A DNA stretch of 64,000 nt from Myxococcales bacterium (GTDB lineage Bacteria > Myxococcota_A > Polyangia > Polyangiales > Ga0077539): assembly GCA_016793325.1 (NCBI GenBank), contig JAEUKI010000051.1:1-64000 (forward strand), in the 5' to 3' direction. This document shows positions 46,493 through 55,236 of this stretch, piece after piece; position 1 is the stretch's first letter, and every line of letters starts with the position of its first letter. The position numbers and the translations under genes are program-made. A model generated the notes under the pieces. That model did no database searches. It saw nothing but the letters and a program-made list of their open reading frames with translations, and was not told the DNA's origin.

Positions 46493-47017
46493 CTACATCA
46501 CTCCCCAGATGCGGACGACGGCGCGCCCTGTCCCAGCGGTCGCCGTTCGGTACACGAGCGTCACCCGCGCGATGTTGCGGACGATGCCGGGAAAGTCGAA
46601 CACGCGCGTCCGCGTTCCTGGTGCGAGAAACTGACGAACGGGCAGGTCGATGCGCTGACCGTTCTCGAAGATCACGTCGCAGTCGAACATCTCGATCCCG
46701 CCGCCGACGGCCTCCAAGAACATCCCTCGAAACGCCTCGGGCCTCGCCGCGAGCGGAACGATGTCTCGATCGACCGCGAAGTTCACCACGCGTTCGCCGA
46801 GCAACACGACGTTGCCCACCGGCTGTGCTGTGGCGACCGGCTGCGCCACCACTGTGGCGGTCGCCACGGGCTGCGCGACGACCACCGACGGGCGCGTCAC
46901 AACGACCGTTGCGGGGCGATAGTAGACGGGTCGCGCTCGAACGATGCAGCCCGAAACCAAGGCCGATCCTGCGGTGAGCGCAAAGAGCGCGACTCGTGAA
47001 AGCATGCTTGTGCGCAT
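46493..47017 (-). CDS. Small lipoprotein with beta-sandwich-like domain
   Basis: The 174-residue product has a signal ending in VSGC, so it is a lipoprotein. A Val/Ala/Gln/Pro linker (about residues 30-70) contains near-repeated VVAQPVATA units. The C-terminal domain has ALGERVVNFAVDRDIV-like strands (VVLLGERVVNFAVDRD), FENGQRIDLPV, TRTRVFDFPG and ARVTLVYRTA. This resembles DUF2541-type proteins by eye only. It is likely envelope-located, but the function is unknown. Confidence 0.68.
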   Translation of the reverse strand: MRTSMLSRVALFALTAGSALVSGCIVRARPVYYRPATVVVTRPSVVVAQPVATATVVAQPVATAQPVGNVVLLGERVVNFAVDRDIVPLAARPEAFRGMFLEAVGGGIEMFDCDVIFENGQRIDLPVRQFLAPGTRTRVFDFPGIVRNIARVTLVYRTATAGTGRAVVRIWGVM

Positions 47018-47140
47018 AGCGATTCTCCTCTCGATGCGATCGCGCCGAGCACGTTCGTGCGGCGCGCGAGCGCATCTGCCTCATGATACGCGGCGGTTCT
47101 TCGAAGCTACCCTCGAACGCCTCGCACTATACTCCCGCTG

Positions 47141-47884
47141 ATGGACTCCCGGCCTGTCTACCGCTCCAACGCAGGCGGGTCGCCCGTGTTTGCGCTGATG
47201 GACAAGGGGCGATCGTTGCGGGAGGCAGCAGGCTTCGATCCTCATCGGTTGACGGCCCCGACCGAGCTCGCAGCCCCGCGCGCGAGCATGCTCGAGGAGC
47301 TCGCGGCGATGGCAGACGATGGCCTCGAGAAGCCCCGTCCCTGGTGGTGGGCGCGAAGAGACCCGCGGCTGCTCGTCGCCAACGCGCCGGCGATCATCAT
47401 CTATTCGTCGATGTTCTTCGCGGCGATCGCGATCGTCGCGCTCTTCTCGGTGGTGGCGTCGATGTACGGGCGATGGATCGTCTTGCTCGCGCCGTTCACC
47501 GTGTTGCTCGTCGTCGTTCCTGCGCTGCTCGCGAGGGGCGCGAACGAGTCGCCGCGGCGATGGCTCTCGCGAACGCCGCTGCGCATCGAGGGGTACGACG
47601 AGCTCTTCGGCCGCGAAGAGCGCCTCGAGAGACTGCGCGTCGTCGTGCGATTTGCCTCGCACACGTCGCCGGACCTCGACGCGTTCAAGGACCTGCTCAC
47701 GGGCGCGGCGGTGCGCACGCAGGGGGTCGTCGCGCTCGATCCCCAGACGTTCGCCGTGCACAGCCCCGAGCTGCAGGGAAAGCGCTCGAATCTCCACCCA
47801 TGGATTCAACGACTCTGCGACGGGGCGCTCGTTCCGCTCAGCGACGAGTGGCCCGTGGCGCTCGTGCGCATCGAAGAGCGCTGA
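47141..47884 (+). CDS. Hypothetical membrane protein with two central helices
   Basis: The 247-residue protein has a polar N-terminus (residues 1-70), two adjacent hydrophobic helices (PAIIIYSSMFFAAIAIVALF and WIVLLAPFTVLLVVVPALL, about 85-130) and a soluble C-terminal domain ending in VALVRIEER. There is no signal peptide, so both ends are probably cytoplasmic. I recognise no family. It is divergent from the small lipoprotein gene and followed by the long hairpin at 47966-48096. Confidence 0.6.
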   Translation: MDSRPVYRSNAGGSPVFALMDKGRSLREAAGFDPHRLTAPTELAAPRASMLEELAAMADDGLEKPRPWWWARRDPRLLVANAPAIIIYSSMFFAAIAIVALFSVVASMYGRWIVLLAPFTVLLVVVPALLARGANESPRRWLSRTPLRIEGYDELFGREERLERLRVVVRFASHTSPDLDAFKDLLTGAAVRTQGVVALDPQTFAVHSPELQGKRSNLHPWIQRLCDGALVPLSDEWPVALVRIEER

Positions 47885-47965
47885 GCGGCTGCGCGGCGGT
47901 TGAATGTGTGGGTCGTCGCTCTTCGAGGGCGCCTGTCGCGTCCACCATTTCCCACAAGGGGCATC

Positions 47966-48096
47966 GGTAGCCTCACAGGCTGGCCTGGGCAGAGGGATGC
48001 TTCGCGCATGGCTCACTCCCGGAACAGCGGGATTCGCTCAGCGAGCCATGCGCGAAGCATCCCTCTGCCCAGAAGCCAGCCAAGAACAGGCTACCC
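47966..48096. repeat. Long hairpin with perfect 29-bp stem
   Basis: Arms at 47986-48014 and 48043-48071 are perfectly complementary over 29 bp (left arm begins TGGGCAGAGGGATGCTTCGC) around a 28-nt loop that holds its own small CCCG/CGGG stem. The pairing continues imperfectly outward with GGTAGCCT (about 47966) and AGGCTACC (about 48089). It lies between two plus-strand genes. It resembles a MITE or an mRNA-end structure. Confidence 0.88.
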
Positions 48097-48219
48097 TGCG
48101 CCGATTGTCATGTTGTTCATCCGGCCCGACGCGACATCGGACCTGTGCTCGAGGCACAAAGGCTGAACGCTACAAGCGCTCTCGAACAACGACGACCTGA
48201 GGCGATACAAACACAGCGC

Positions 48220-49023
48220 TTGGACGAGCTCAATACTGAACACCGAAGGTCGCGCCTCGCGCGTCCGTGGCTCGTCGCCGCGCTGGCGCTCGCTGGGGTC
48301 GCGTGCGTTCGATCGCACACGATCCGCGAGCTGTTTCGCGAGCGACCGGCGCCGCGAGAAGGTCACTTGCAGGTGTTGTTCGCGAGTGACGTCCCGTGGC
48401 CGCTCCGCGTGGCGCGGGCGCGGTTCGCCGTCGATGGCAGCGAGCTCGCGCCGGGCACGCCGATCGCAGCGAGCGTCGGGGCACACTCGGTCTCGAGCGA
48501 GATCGAGGTGCGATGGCGCTGCGCGGTCGCGACGAGCGAGGCGATCGCGCGCGTCTCCAACGTCGAGTTCGTCGACGTCGGACCGCGCGGCGGGGTCGTT
48601 CGCGTCGGGATCGTCGGCAGGGGAACCGCGTTCGACATCCCCGAGCGTCGCTTCGCGTTCGTGACCGATCGCGTCGGTGACGTCCGTCGATCCTCGGTGC
48701 GCTCGTTTGCTGCGCTGAATGCCGCAGAAGCGCAACGACGCTGCGGCGGCGAGCCTTCGGGGGCCCTCTGTCGCGTGCGTCACCTCGTCGCGGTCGCCCG
48801 CGAGCGCCGAGACATCATCGACCTCGCGTGCAAGACCGAGAAGCTCGCGCGCATGCAAGCGATCACGGACGCGCTCGACGAGGCGGGGCCCAACGACGTC
48901 GCGATGCAACAGCTCGTCGCGCTCGAGCGCGAGTCCCTCGCGTGTGTCGGCGAGTCGCTCGCGCCGGTCGGCCCGCAGGTCACTGTCGTGCGCGCGTGCC
49001 AGGGCGAGATCCCCGAGAGTTGA
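48220..49023 (+). CDS. Lipoprotein or secreted hypothetical protein
   Basis: Starting at TTG 48220 gives 267 residues with a signal (RPWLVAALALAGVAC) of normal spacing and lipobox GVAC; GTG 48145 would add 25 residues of polar sequence before it and is less likely. The mature part begins with a beta-rich domain (HLQVLFASD, VRWRCAVAT, RRFAFVTD) and ends in a helical, Cys-containing region (CGGEPSGALC, IDLACKTEKLARM). No family is recognised. It lies 40 bp upstream of the second sterol-desaturase-like gene and may be co-transcribed. Confidence 0.6.
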   Translation: MDELNTEHRRSRLARPWLVAALALAGVACVRSHTIRELFRERPAPREGHLQVLFASDVPWPLRVARARFAVDGSELAPGTPIAASVGAHSVSSEIEVRWRCAVATSEAIARVSNVEFVDVGPRGGVVRVGIVGRGTAFDIPERRFAFVTDRVGDVRRSSVRSFAALNAAEAQRRCGGEPSGALCRVRHLVAVARERRDIIDLACKTEKLARMQAITDALDEAGPNDVAMQQLVALERESLACVGESLAPVGPQVTVVRACQGEIPES

Positions 49024-49063
49024 GCGCAATCTGCGTGGCAACTTGCGGTAGATTGTCATCCCA

Positions 49064-50197
49064 GTGAGGCTCGACGCATCGGGTTACTACGCGCTCGGCG
49101 TTCCCCTGGCGCTCGCTGTCGCTGCGTGGGATCACGTCGCGTGCCGCAAGCGCGGCGAGCGCGGATGGACCATCAGCACGGCCGTCTCGCACTTGAGCAC
49201 GAGCATGGGCGAGGTGCTCGTGGGGCTGTTTCTCGCGCCGTTTCTCTTCTGGATCTACGACTGGGCGCTCCTGCACATCGCGGTCGTGCGCTGGCCTCGG
49301 GGCAGCTTGATTCCGTGGGTGCTCGCGTTTCTGCTCGGTGATCTCTGCTACTACCTCAACCATCGCGCGGGCCATCGCGTCGGGGTGTACTGGGCCGTCC
49401 ACGGGGTGCACCACCAGAGCGACGAGTTCAACCTCGCGGTCGCGCTTCGACACCCGTGGTTCAGCGACACGTTCGCGTGGCCTTTCTATGCGCCGCTGCC
49501 GCTGCTCGGCGTCCCGCCCGAGCACTTCTTCATCGCGATCAGCGTGATCTCGTACTACTCGCTGACGATTCACTCGCACACGTTTTCATGGAACGGCCTC
49601 TGGGCCTTCGTCACGCCGCGCACGCATCAGCTCCATCACAGCAAGAACAAGCGCTACCTCGGGCGCAACATGGGCGCGATGTTCACGCTCTGGGACCGCG
49701 CGTTCGGCACGCACGTCGAGCCCCACCGCGACGATCCGCCCTCTTTCGGAACACCCCGCGGATACCGCACGCACAACGGCGTCTTGTCGCAGTGGATCCT
49801 CTGGCGAGACCTCTTTCGCGCCGCCGCGCAGACGCGCTCGTGGCGCGAGAAGCTCTGGGTCTTCTTCGGCCCGCCCGGCTATCTCCCGCCCGGCGCGAAG
49901 CTCGAGCCCGAGCCGCTCGCGCGCGACGACCGCGAGGTGCCCTTCAGCGTGCGGCTCTATGTGCTCGCGCAGTTCTCGATCGCCTCGGTGTTTGCGCTGT
50001 GGATTCTCTGGCTCCGCGATCGTCACAGCTGGTCGCTGCACTTCGTCGCGACGCTCTGGCTCTTCGTCACGCTCGGGACGCTCGGCTCGATGCTCGACGG
50101 CTCGCCCCGCGCGAAGAAGCTCGAGCTCGCCCGCGTGTCGCTCACCCTCCCGCTCTTCGCGCTGTGGGCCGCGAGCGGCTTCGTGGGAACGCGCTGA
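49064..50197 (+). CDS. Sterol desaturase / fatty acid hydroxylase family protein (second copy)
   Basis: The 377-residue membrane protein starts at GTG 49064. Several helices and three His clusters are present: LNHRAGHRV (HxxxH), HGVHHQSDE (HxxHH) and THQLHHSKNKRYLGRN (HxxHH). It differs from the first member (28779-29666) by an extra C-terminal region with two to three more helices (LRLYVLAQFSIASVFALWIL-like segment near residue 305). It probably oxidises a lipid or sterol-like substrate with O2. Confidence 0.87.
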   Translation: MRLDASGYYALGVPLALAVAAWDHVACRKRGERGWTISTAVSHLSTSMGEVLVGLFLAPFLFWIYDWALLHIAVVRWPRGSLIPWVLAFLLGDLCYYLNHRAGHRVGVYWAVHGVHHQSDEFNLAVALRHPWFSDTFAWPFYAPLPLLGVPPEHFFIAISVISYYSLTIHSHTFSWNGLWAFVTPRTHQLHHSKNKRYLGRNMGAMFTLWDRAFGTHVEPHRDDPPSFGTPRGYRTHNGVLSQWILWRDLFRAAAQTRSWREKLWVFFGPPGYLPPGAKLEPEPLARDDREVPFSVRLYVLAQFSIASVFALWILWLRDRHSWSLHFVATLWLFVTLGTLGSMLDGSPRAKKLELARVSLTLPLFALWAASGFVGTR

Positions 50198-50290
50198 GCG
50201 TTTGCGCGGTTTGCGCCCGCTCGCAGCCGCTCCCTTGCTACTTCACTCTGATGGCGCTATTCACTCTAGCGAACGCTCGTTCACTTTGCT

Positions 50291-50295
50291 GGAGG
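50291..50295 (+). promoter_or_regulatory. Ribosome-binding site fixing a TTG start
   Basis: GGAGG lies 5 nt before TTG 50301 and supports this start for the first YeeE/YedE gene, since no ATG or GTG follows with a signal at the right place. Confidence 0.75.
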
Positions 50296-50300
50296 CTATC

Positions 50301-50741
50301 TTGTCCGTCGATCTCGCGTCGTTCACCCCCGCACAGTCGCTCGCGGGCGGTTTGTTGATCGGCCTCGCGTCGGCCCTCTTGTACGCGGGCGCCGGGCGCA
50401 TCGCGGGGATCAGCGGAATCTGCGCGGGTCTCCTGCCGCGCGCCCCCAGCGAGGGACGCTCGTGGCGCGCGTGGTTCGCGGTGGGCTTGCTCGGGACCTC
50501 GGTGCTCGTCGCGCTCGTCGCGCCGTCGGCGTTCACCGCCCCCGCTGCGTCGCTCGCTGCGCTCGTCGTCGCGGGCCTCCTCGTCGGCGTGGGAACGCGC
50601 CTCGCCAACGGCTGCACCTCGGGCCACGGCGTCGTGGGTCTCTCGCGCTTGTCGCCGCGCTCGCTCGCGTCGGTGCTCACGTTCATGCTCTCTGCGGGCA
50701 TCACTGTGCTGGTCACCGCGCACAACACGGGGGCGCGATGA
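50301..50741 (+). CDS. YeeE/YedE-family membrane protein, first half
   Basis: The 146-residue product starts at TTG 50301. It has about four helices, beginning SLAGGLLIGLASALLYAGAGRIAGISGI and containing GVGTRLANGCTSGHGVVGLSRLS with the conserved Cys of the family. YeeE/YedE proteins carry thiosulfate or similar sulfur species across the inner membrane, with a Cys in each half relaying the sulfur. Its stop overlaps the start of the second half (ATGA at 50738). Confidence 0.85.
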   Translation: MSVDLASFTPAQSLAGGLLIGLASALLYAGAGRIAGISGICAGLLPRAPSEGRSWRAWFAVGLLGTSVLVALVAPSAFTAPAASLAALVVAGLLVGVGTRLANGCTSGHGVVGLSRLSPRSLASVLTFMLSAGITVLVTAHNTGAR

Positions 50742-51157
50742 ACCCGACGTCCGTCATCGCACTGGTCTCGGGCTCGCTCTTCGCAGCGGGCCTCGCGCTC
50801 TCGGGGATGACTCGCCCTGAAAAAGTCCTCGGATTTCTCTCAGTGAGCGCTCGCTGGGATCCGTCCCTCGCGCTCGTCATGGGAGGCGCGATCGCCGTGA
50901 TGGCCCCGGTGGTGTTCTGGACGCGCCGCCGGGGACGACCGCTGTTCGAGACGACCACCCACGAGCCCGCACAGACGCGCGTCGACGGCCGATTGATCCT
51001 GGGTTCCGTGCTCTTCGGCGTGGGCTGGGGCTTGGTGGGCTACTGCCCCGGGCCCGCGCTCGCCGCGCTCGTGACGGGCTCGTTGTCGACGATCGCGTTC
51101 GTGGCAGCGATGCTCGCGGGGCTGTGGATCGTGGATCGCGTCGCACCCGCGAAGTGA
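50738..51157 (+). CDS. YeeE/YedE-family membrane protein, second half (DUF6691-like)
   Basis: The 139-residue product has four helices and the second-half signature GVGWGLVGYCPGPALAAL with its conserved Cys, plus LALSGMTRPEKVLGFLSV near the start. Split pairs of this kind are common, and the two parts are thought to assemble in the inner membrane as a sulfur-compound channel. No TusA or rhodanese gene is adjacent. A long imperfect palindrome follows. Confidence 0.85.
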   Translation: MNPTSVIALVSGSLFAAGLALSGMTRPEKVLGFLSVSARWDPSLALVMGGAIAVMAPVVFWTRRRGRPLFETTTHEPAQTRVDGRLILGSVLFGVGWGLVGYCPGPALAALVTGSLSTIAFVAAMLAGLWIVDRVAPAK

Positions 51158-51164
51158 CAGTGGT

Positions 51165-51560
51165 GGGGCAGCAGGACGCGGCAGCAAGCGGGGCGCGGCA
51201 GCAAGCGGGGCGCGGCAGCAAGCGGGCTACGGCGCGGCAGCAAGCAGCCGCGCACTGTGCTTCGCAGACCCGGTCAGCAAGTGATCTCGCGCTAGCTTCG
51301 CAGGCGTTCTCGCTCGCGCTCGAACTTAGGCAAGTGCGCTGCTGCGCGGGGGAGACTTCAGAACGCCTGCAAATGTGCAGGTAGAGTACGATCGGCTCTT
51401 CTCTCTAGTTCGAGCGCGAGCGAGAACGCCTGCCGAGAAAGATCGAGTGAAGGAGTCCCGCGATGTCTTCGAGGCACAATGCGCGGCTGCTTGCTGCCGC
51501 GCCCCGCTCGCTTGCTGCCGCGCCCCGCTCGCCACCGCGCCCCAATGCCGCGCCCCGATG
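51165..51560. repeat. Large imperfect palindrome with 16-bp tandem repeats
   Basis: Units of the type GCGGCAGCAAGCGGGG are in tandem at about 51179-51225 and recur inverted at about 51485-51530. Nested inside are 27-bp perfect inverted arms at 51300-51326 and 51407-51433 (left arm starts GCAGGCGTTCTCGCTCGCGC). The segment between the units is also partly complementary. No protein is evident in 51158-51726. Confidence 0.85.
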
Positions 51561-51726
51561 CCGCGCCACCCTTGCCGCCGCGGGCCCAATAAAATTCTCT
51601 TCACGGGAAGAGAACTTCTCGCGGGGCCGTATCGTCGAATCGCCCCACGAGCGTCCAGCGTCTCGGGTTTGCGCCACTGTAAGCCGAGGGACCCAAGGAT
51701 CGTTCGTGCATCGGTGATTCGAGCCC

Positions 51727-53544
51727 ATGGTCCCTGCACGCGTCCTCGTCGTTCGTAGCGCGCTCGTCTCCGTGGGCGCGACCATCGCGCTCGCAGGGGC
51801 GCCCGCGCACGCGCAGTTCGACCCCCAAGAGCCTCCTCCCGGGTGGACCTCGCCGCTCGACAGCGCGCCGCCCATCGCGCCGCCGGACCTCGGCGGAACG
51901 GGCCCGCAGCTCCCGAACAACGGCACGCCAACGCTTCCCACGGTTCCGAACGTGCCCTCGAACGGGACCAACGGGCTCAGCAACGGGTCGAACAACCTCA
52001 GCGCGCCCAACGCGTCGAGCGTGACCAACGCCGCGCAAAACGGGGTCCAGTCCGCGCGCGACGCGGCGAGCAACGGTGTTGGCGCAGAGGATCGCTACAT
52101 CGCGTTTCGCGTGGGCGGAGACTTGGGGTACGCGCGGCTCGAAAACGAGGACTTCTTCGCGGTCAACGCGCAGGTCCTCTTCCGCGTATGGAACTTTCGC
52201 TTCGGCCTCGCGGCCCCCCTCCGCATCGACACGGCGCGCTTTCGACTGCGCGAGCGCGACTGGGACGAAGGCCGCGACATCGCGCGCATCCCGCAGTGTC
52301 TTCGCTTCGACATCGGCGACTACGACCGCCCGTCCGATCGCTTCGACCCCGCGTGCGCGGCGTACGGGCACTCGGGGCAGCAGCACTCTCGCTTGTATTT
52401 TTCCACGCGATTTGCGCCAGTCGACAACCTCACCTTCGCCGAAGGGACGCTCGTCAACGCGTTTCGTACGACCCTCGATCCCGACCATCCCGCGCTCGGG
52501 CTCCAGAGTCACTTCGAGCTCTGGGACTGGCTGAAGGTTCAGCACTTCGTCGACGACGTCGTTCGACCGAGGGTGACGGGCGGTCGCCTGTCGCTCTGGC
52601 CCATGCAAATCGTGACCGGCCGCAACCCCGATTGGCGTTGGGACAATCGGCCCGACGAGCTCGAGCTCGGAGTCACGGCCATCGCAGACCTCGCCGCGCC
52701 GACCACCGCGCAGACCGCGTTCGGTCGGCCGATCGTCGACGAGCAAAACAACCTGCGATTCAACAGTCGCGCGATCGGCGCGGTCGGCTTCGACCTGCAC
52801 TACCTCTACATCTTCGGCCAGGGTGATCCCAACTCGGCGTGGCGCTTCGGCGTGTACGGCGCGCTCGACTACGATCGCTTCCTCGGCGCCAACGACATGG
52901 ACATGGTCAACGTCGCGGCGCGCTTCGTCGCGGTCAACCGCGCTGCGGGCTGGGACATCCGCGTGGGCGGCGACTATCGCAGCGTGGGCAACCGCTACGT
53001 GCCCGGCTACTTCGACACGAACTACAGCACCAATAGCCAGCATTTCGCGCTCACGGACGACCTTCGCTCGCTGCTCGGAAGCGCTTCGCAAGTGACGAAG
53101 CTCGGGTATCTCAGCGCGCAGCCGGACGGGCGCTCCAACGGCTATCGCGCGTTCGCGAGCGTGACGATCCCGATTCCCATCACGCGCACGCAGCACAGCG
53201 GCCTGCCCATCTCGATCTTCTTCGAAGACACCGAGCGCAAGGCGGACGCGACGGTGCTCGTCAACGTGGGCCCTGTGCAGATCGATCAGCTCGTCGCGGG
53301 CGCGCAGATCGTTCGACGCAACTTCGATGGCCCGAGCGACCTCTTCTCGCTCGACGGAACGCTCATCCGCATGTTCGGCCAGGTCTTCTTCGGCCCGCCG
53401 GACCAGCGTCGCCGCGGCAACGTCTTGAGCAACCTCTACTTCCTCGCGCGCTACGACCGCCGATGGAACCTCCAGTCCACTGGCTCGTTCGCCGTGACCG
53501 ACGACGTTCAAGCGACCTTCGGCTTCTCGGGAGGGATCGACTGA
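51727..53544 (+). CDS. Outer-membrane-like beta-barrel protein
   Basis: The 605-residue product starts at ATG 51727 with a signal ending ALAGAPAHA. Residues about 30-115 are a Pro/Asn/Ser/Gly-rich low-complexity linker. From there the sequence alternates hydrophobic and polar residues typical of beta strands (YIAFRVGGDLGYARLE, FNAQVLFRVWNFRFGLAAPL-like region), and it ends with a strand finishing in ATFGFSGGID. These features suggest an outer-membrane barrel, but no family signature is recognised. The following small lipoprotein gene starts within its stop codon (TGATG). Confidence 0.65.
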   Translation: MVPARVLVVRSALVSVGATIALAGAPAHAQFDPQEPPPGWTSPLDSAPPIAPPDLGGTGPQLPNNGTPTLPTVPNVPSNGTNGLSNGSNNLSAPNASSVTNAAQNGVQSARDAASNGVGAEDRYIAFRVGGDLGYARLENEDFFAVNAQVLFRVWNFRFGLAAPLRIDTARFRLRERDWDEGRDIARIPQCLRFDIGDYDRPSDRFDPACAAYGHSGQQHSRLYFSTRFAPVDNLTFAEGTLVNAFRTTLDPDHPALGLQSHFELWDWLKVQHFVDDVVRPRVTGGRLSLWPMQIVTGRNPDWRWDNRPDELELGVTAIADLAAPTTAQTAFGRPIVDEQNNLRFNSRAIGAVGFDLHYLYIFGQGDPNSAWRFGVYGALDYDRFLGANDMDMVNVAARFVAVNRAAGWDIRVGGDYRSVGNRYVPGYFDTNYSTNSQHFALTDDLRSLLGSASQVTKLGYLSAQPDGRSNGYRAFASVTIPIPITRTQHSGLPISIFFEDTERKADATVLVNVGPVQIDQLVAGAQIVRRNFDGPSDLFSLDGTLIRMFGQVFFGPPDQRRRGNVLSNLYFLARYDRRWNLQSTGSFAVTDDVQATFGFSGGID

Positions 53545-53846
53545 TGACTACGATCGCCTTCCTCCGCTGGGTTGTCTCTGTCGTGCTCGTCTCCGCGCTC
53601 GTCGCGTGCGGCGATCCGGGCCCTGCTGCGTGCAACGCCGACGCAGGAGCGGTCGCCCCGAGCGCCGCCGAAGTGTGCACGCACCTCCGAGCGATCAACT
53701 GTCCCGTAGCGGATTGCGAGAGCGGGTACGCCGAGTGGCAGCGCTCGATGGACATGGCGTCGTTCAACCGAACGACCGCGTGCTACCGCAACGCGCGCAC
53801 GTGCGCAGAGGTCGACACGTGCAATCGCGCGTGTTCGACGCGGTGA
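53544..53846 (+). CDS. Small Cys-rich lipoprotein
   Basis: The 100-residue product starts at ATG 53544, overlapping the stop of the barrel-like gene, so the two are translationally coupled. The signal WVVSVVLVSALVACGD has lipobox LVAC. The remaining 80 residues have about eight cysteines (VCTHLRAINCPVADC, ACYRNARTCAEVDTCNRAC), which suggests a compact disulfide-linked domain in the envelope. It may accompany the barrel-like protein, but no family is recognised. Confidence 0.72.
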   Translation: MTTIAFLRWVVSVVLVSALVACGDPGPAACNADAGAVAPSAAEVCTHLRAINCPVADCESGYAEWQRSMDMASFNRTTACYRNARTCAEVDTCNRACSTR

Positions 53847-53868
53847 GGGGGCGCAGAGATGAACACCC

Positions 53869-54447
53869 ATGTTCGAGCGTGTCTCTTCACTCACTTGCAC
53901 AAACTGCGGTCGTCCTGACGTAAGCGACCTGTTCCAGATCCGCTGGCATTCGCCGTTGTGTTACTACTGCGCCGCTGACGAGCGTGTCGGGCGCGCGAGT
54001 GGCGTGTTTCGTGGCGTCGATCACCCAGAATTTTCGCACGAGCTCCTCACGAATCCGCTGTCGCGCATCTTCTACTCGGACTCCGATGGTTCGTACTGGG
54101 GATTCGTCGCTGGCGACTGGGCGCTCTGCGTGATTTCGCCCAATTCATCGCCAGAAGCTCTCGTGTTTCCTCGGAGCTTCCTTCATGCGGCGCGTGCCAA
54201 CGACGGCAGCGTCGAAGAGTTTGCTAGACAGTTTCGTGTGCCGACGGACATCGATCGATTCTGGGACGGCCCGCCGTTCGAGCGTTCTGTTGCGGGATGG
54301 GCTTCAACGGCCGGTTGGGTGGGTGCTGTGATCGAGATCCGATTCTCGCCGAGCTTCGCGTGGTACTCCTATTGTGAATGCAGCGAGATCGACGCTCTGC
54401 ACCATCCTCTCGTGATTTCGCACGAACGGCCCGACGATCCGCGGTAA
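53869..54447 (+). CDS. Zinc-ribbon hypothetical protein, paralogue 1
   Basis: The 192-residue product has no signal peptide. It opens with a CxxC...CxxC zinc-ribbon-like module (CTNC at about residue 10 and CYYC at about 31). A predicted alpha/beta domain follows, with WGFVAGDWALCVISP, EFARQFRVPTD and, near the end, VGAVIEIRFSPSFAWYSY. The nearby gene at 54478 has the same order of features. The DNA is visibly richer in A/T than most of the window. I recognise no family or function. Confidence 0.6.
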   Translation: MFERVSSLTCTNCGRPDVSDLFQIRWHSPLCYYCAADERVGRASGVFRGVDHPEFSHELLTNPLSRIFYSDSDGSYWGFVAGDWALCVISPNSSPEALVFPRSFLHAARANDGSVEEFARQFRVPTDIDRFWDGPPFERSVAGWASTAGWVGAVIEIRFSPSFAWYSYCECSEIDALHHPLVISHERPDDPR

Positions 54448-54477
54448 GCGCTGCGAGAACACTCCTCGGTTCCCACG

Positions 54478-55122
54478 ATGTACCGATCACCAAGTCCGCC
54501 GCGTGACGCGCGATCCGATGATGGAACGAGCGAGCTCTCCACGTTCGTCGAGATCGATCACAACGCATGCGTCTTGTGTCGAACCCGCCTCTACGCGGGG
54601 CATTCTGGGCGTCCTCTGTGCGATGTGTGCGCCGCGCTGTCCGACGTGGTCATCGTGGACGGCGACGGCGCGAATCGCGACCCAATGACCGTGGTGTCCG
54701 CGTTGTTTTCGAGCTCGGTGCCGTCGACGGTGTTCGCGAGTTTTCGTGAGAATCGCGCTTGTGCAGCGTTTGGGTGGAAGAGCGACGCGGGAGCCATCTG
54801 CGTCTATTCGGACTCGACGTTTCCGCAGCTCTGCGCGATCACGCGAAGGTTCGAGTTGGTGTCTCGCGGCGAGAAGAACGTCGCGAGCGCCATCGACCAC
54901 TACCCCACGGAGCCGGGAATGGGGCCGTTTTCTCTCCGTCTTGGCGGCGAGCGAAGCGCGACGCTGCGCGAATCAGCGTACGGATTTGTTGGGTCTGTAT
55001 TCGAGTTTCGTCTCTCTGTAGACCAGGTCGTGTCGTGCTTCTTGCTGTACGATTCGGATAGCCCGTTGTTTGTTCCGCTCACCGTCACGACGCGCGTCGG
55101 GGCGTACGAATGCACAATCTGA
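54478..55122 (+). CDS. Zinc-ribbon hypothetical protein, paralogue 2
   Basis: The 214-residue product has CVLC at about residue 31 and CDVC at about 48 as its zinc-ribbon-like module. After a region corresponding to paralogue 1, it ends in GSVFEFRLSVDQVVSCFLLY and VPLTVTTRVGAYEC, parallel to paralogue 1's GAVIEIRFSPSF...PLVI ending. It begins 30 bp after the first gene, so the two probably form an operon. Similar lower GC suggests that they were acquired together. Function unknown; immunity or partner proteins of accessory systems often look like this. Confidence 0.6.
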   Translation: MYRSPSPPRDARSDDGTSELSTFVEIDHNACVLCRTRLYAGHSGRPLCDVCAALSDVVIVDGDGANRDPMTVVSALFSSSVPSTVFASFRENRACAAFGWKSDAGAICVYSDSTFPQLCAITRRFELVSRGEKNVASAIDHYPTEPGMGPFSLRLGGERSATLRESAYGFVGSVFEFRLSVDQVVSCFLLYDSDSPLFVPLTVTTRVGAYECTI

Positions 55123-55148
55123 CCGCTCACTCCAAAGGGAGCAGTCAG
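55119..55148 (+). terminator. Hairpin over the stop codon of paralogue 2
   Basis: CTGACCGCTC (55119-55128), which includes the TGA stop, pairs with GAGCAGTCAG (55139-55148) with one mismatch and a 10-nt loop. No T-run follows. It may terminate or stabilise the zinc-ribbon operon transcript. Confidence 0.35.
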
Positions 55149-55236
55149 GGCGAGCGTCGCGGGGTTCGTCCTGCCGTTGGCCGAGCGAATCCACGGTTGA
55201 TCGACGTCGCCCGATCGCATCGGCGTGCGATCTGCA

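Noticed and set aside
47904..48200. Small genes across the long hairpin at 48 kb
   Set aside because: Predicted peptides are mirror-like products of the two hairpin arms, with no ribosome-binding site or plausible domain.
51179..51225. CRISPR-like array of 16-bp repeats
   Set aside because: The units are contiguous, without unique spacers, and recur as the inverted arm of a palindrome. There are no cas genes.
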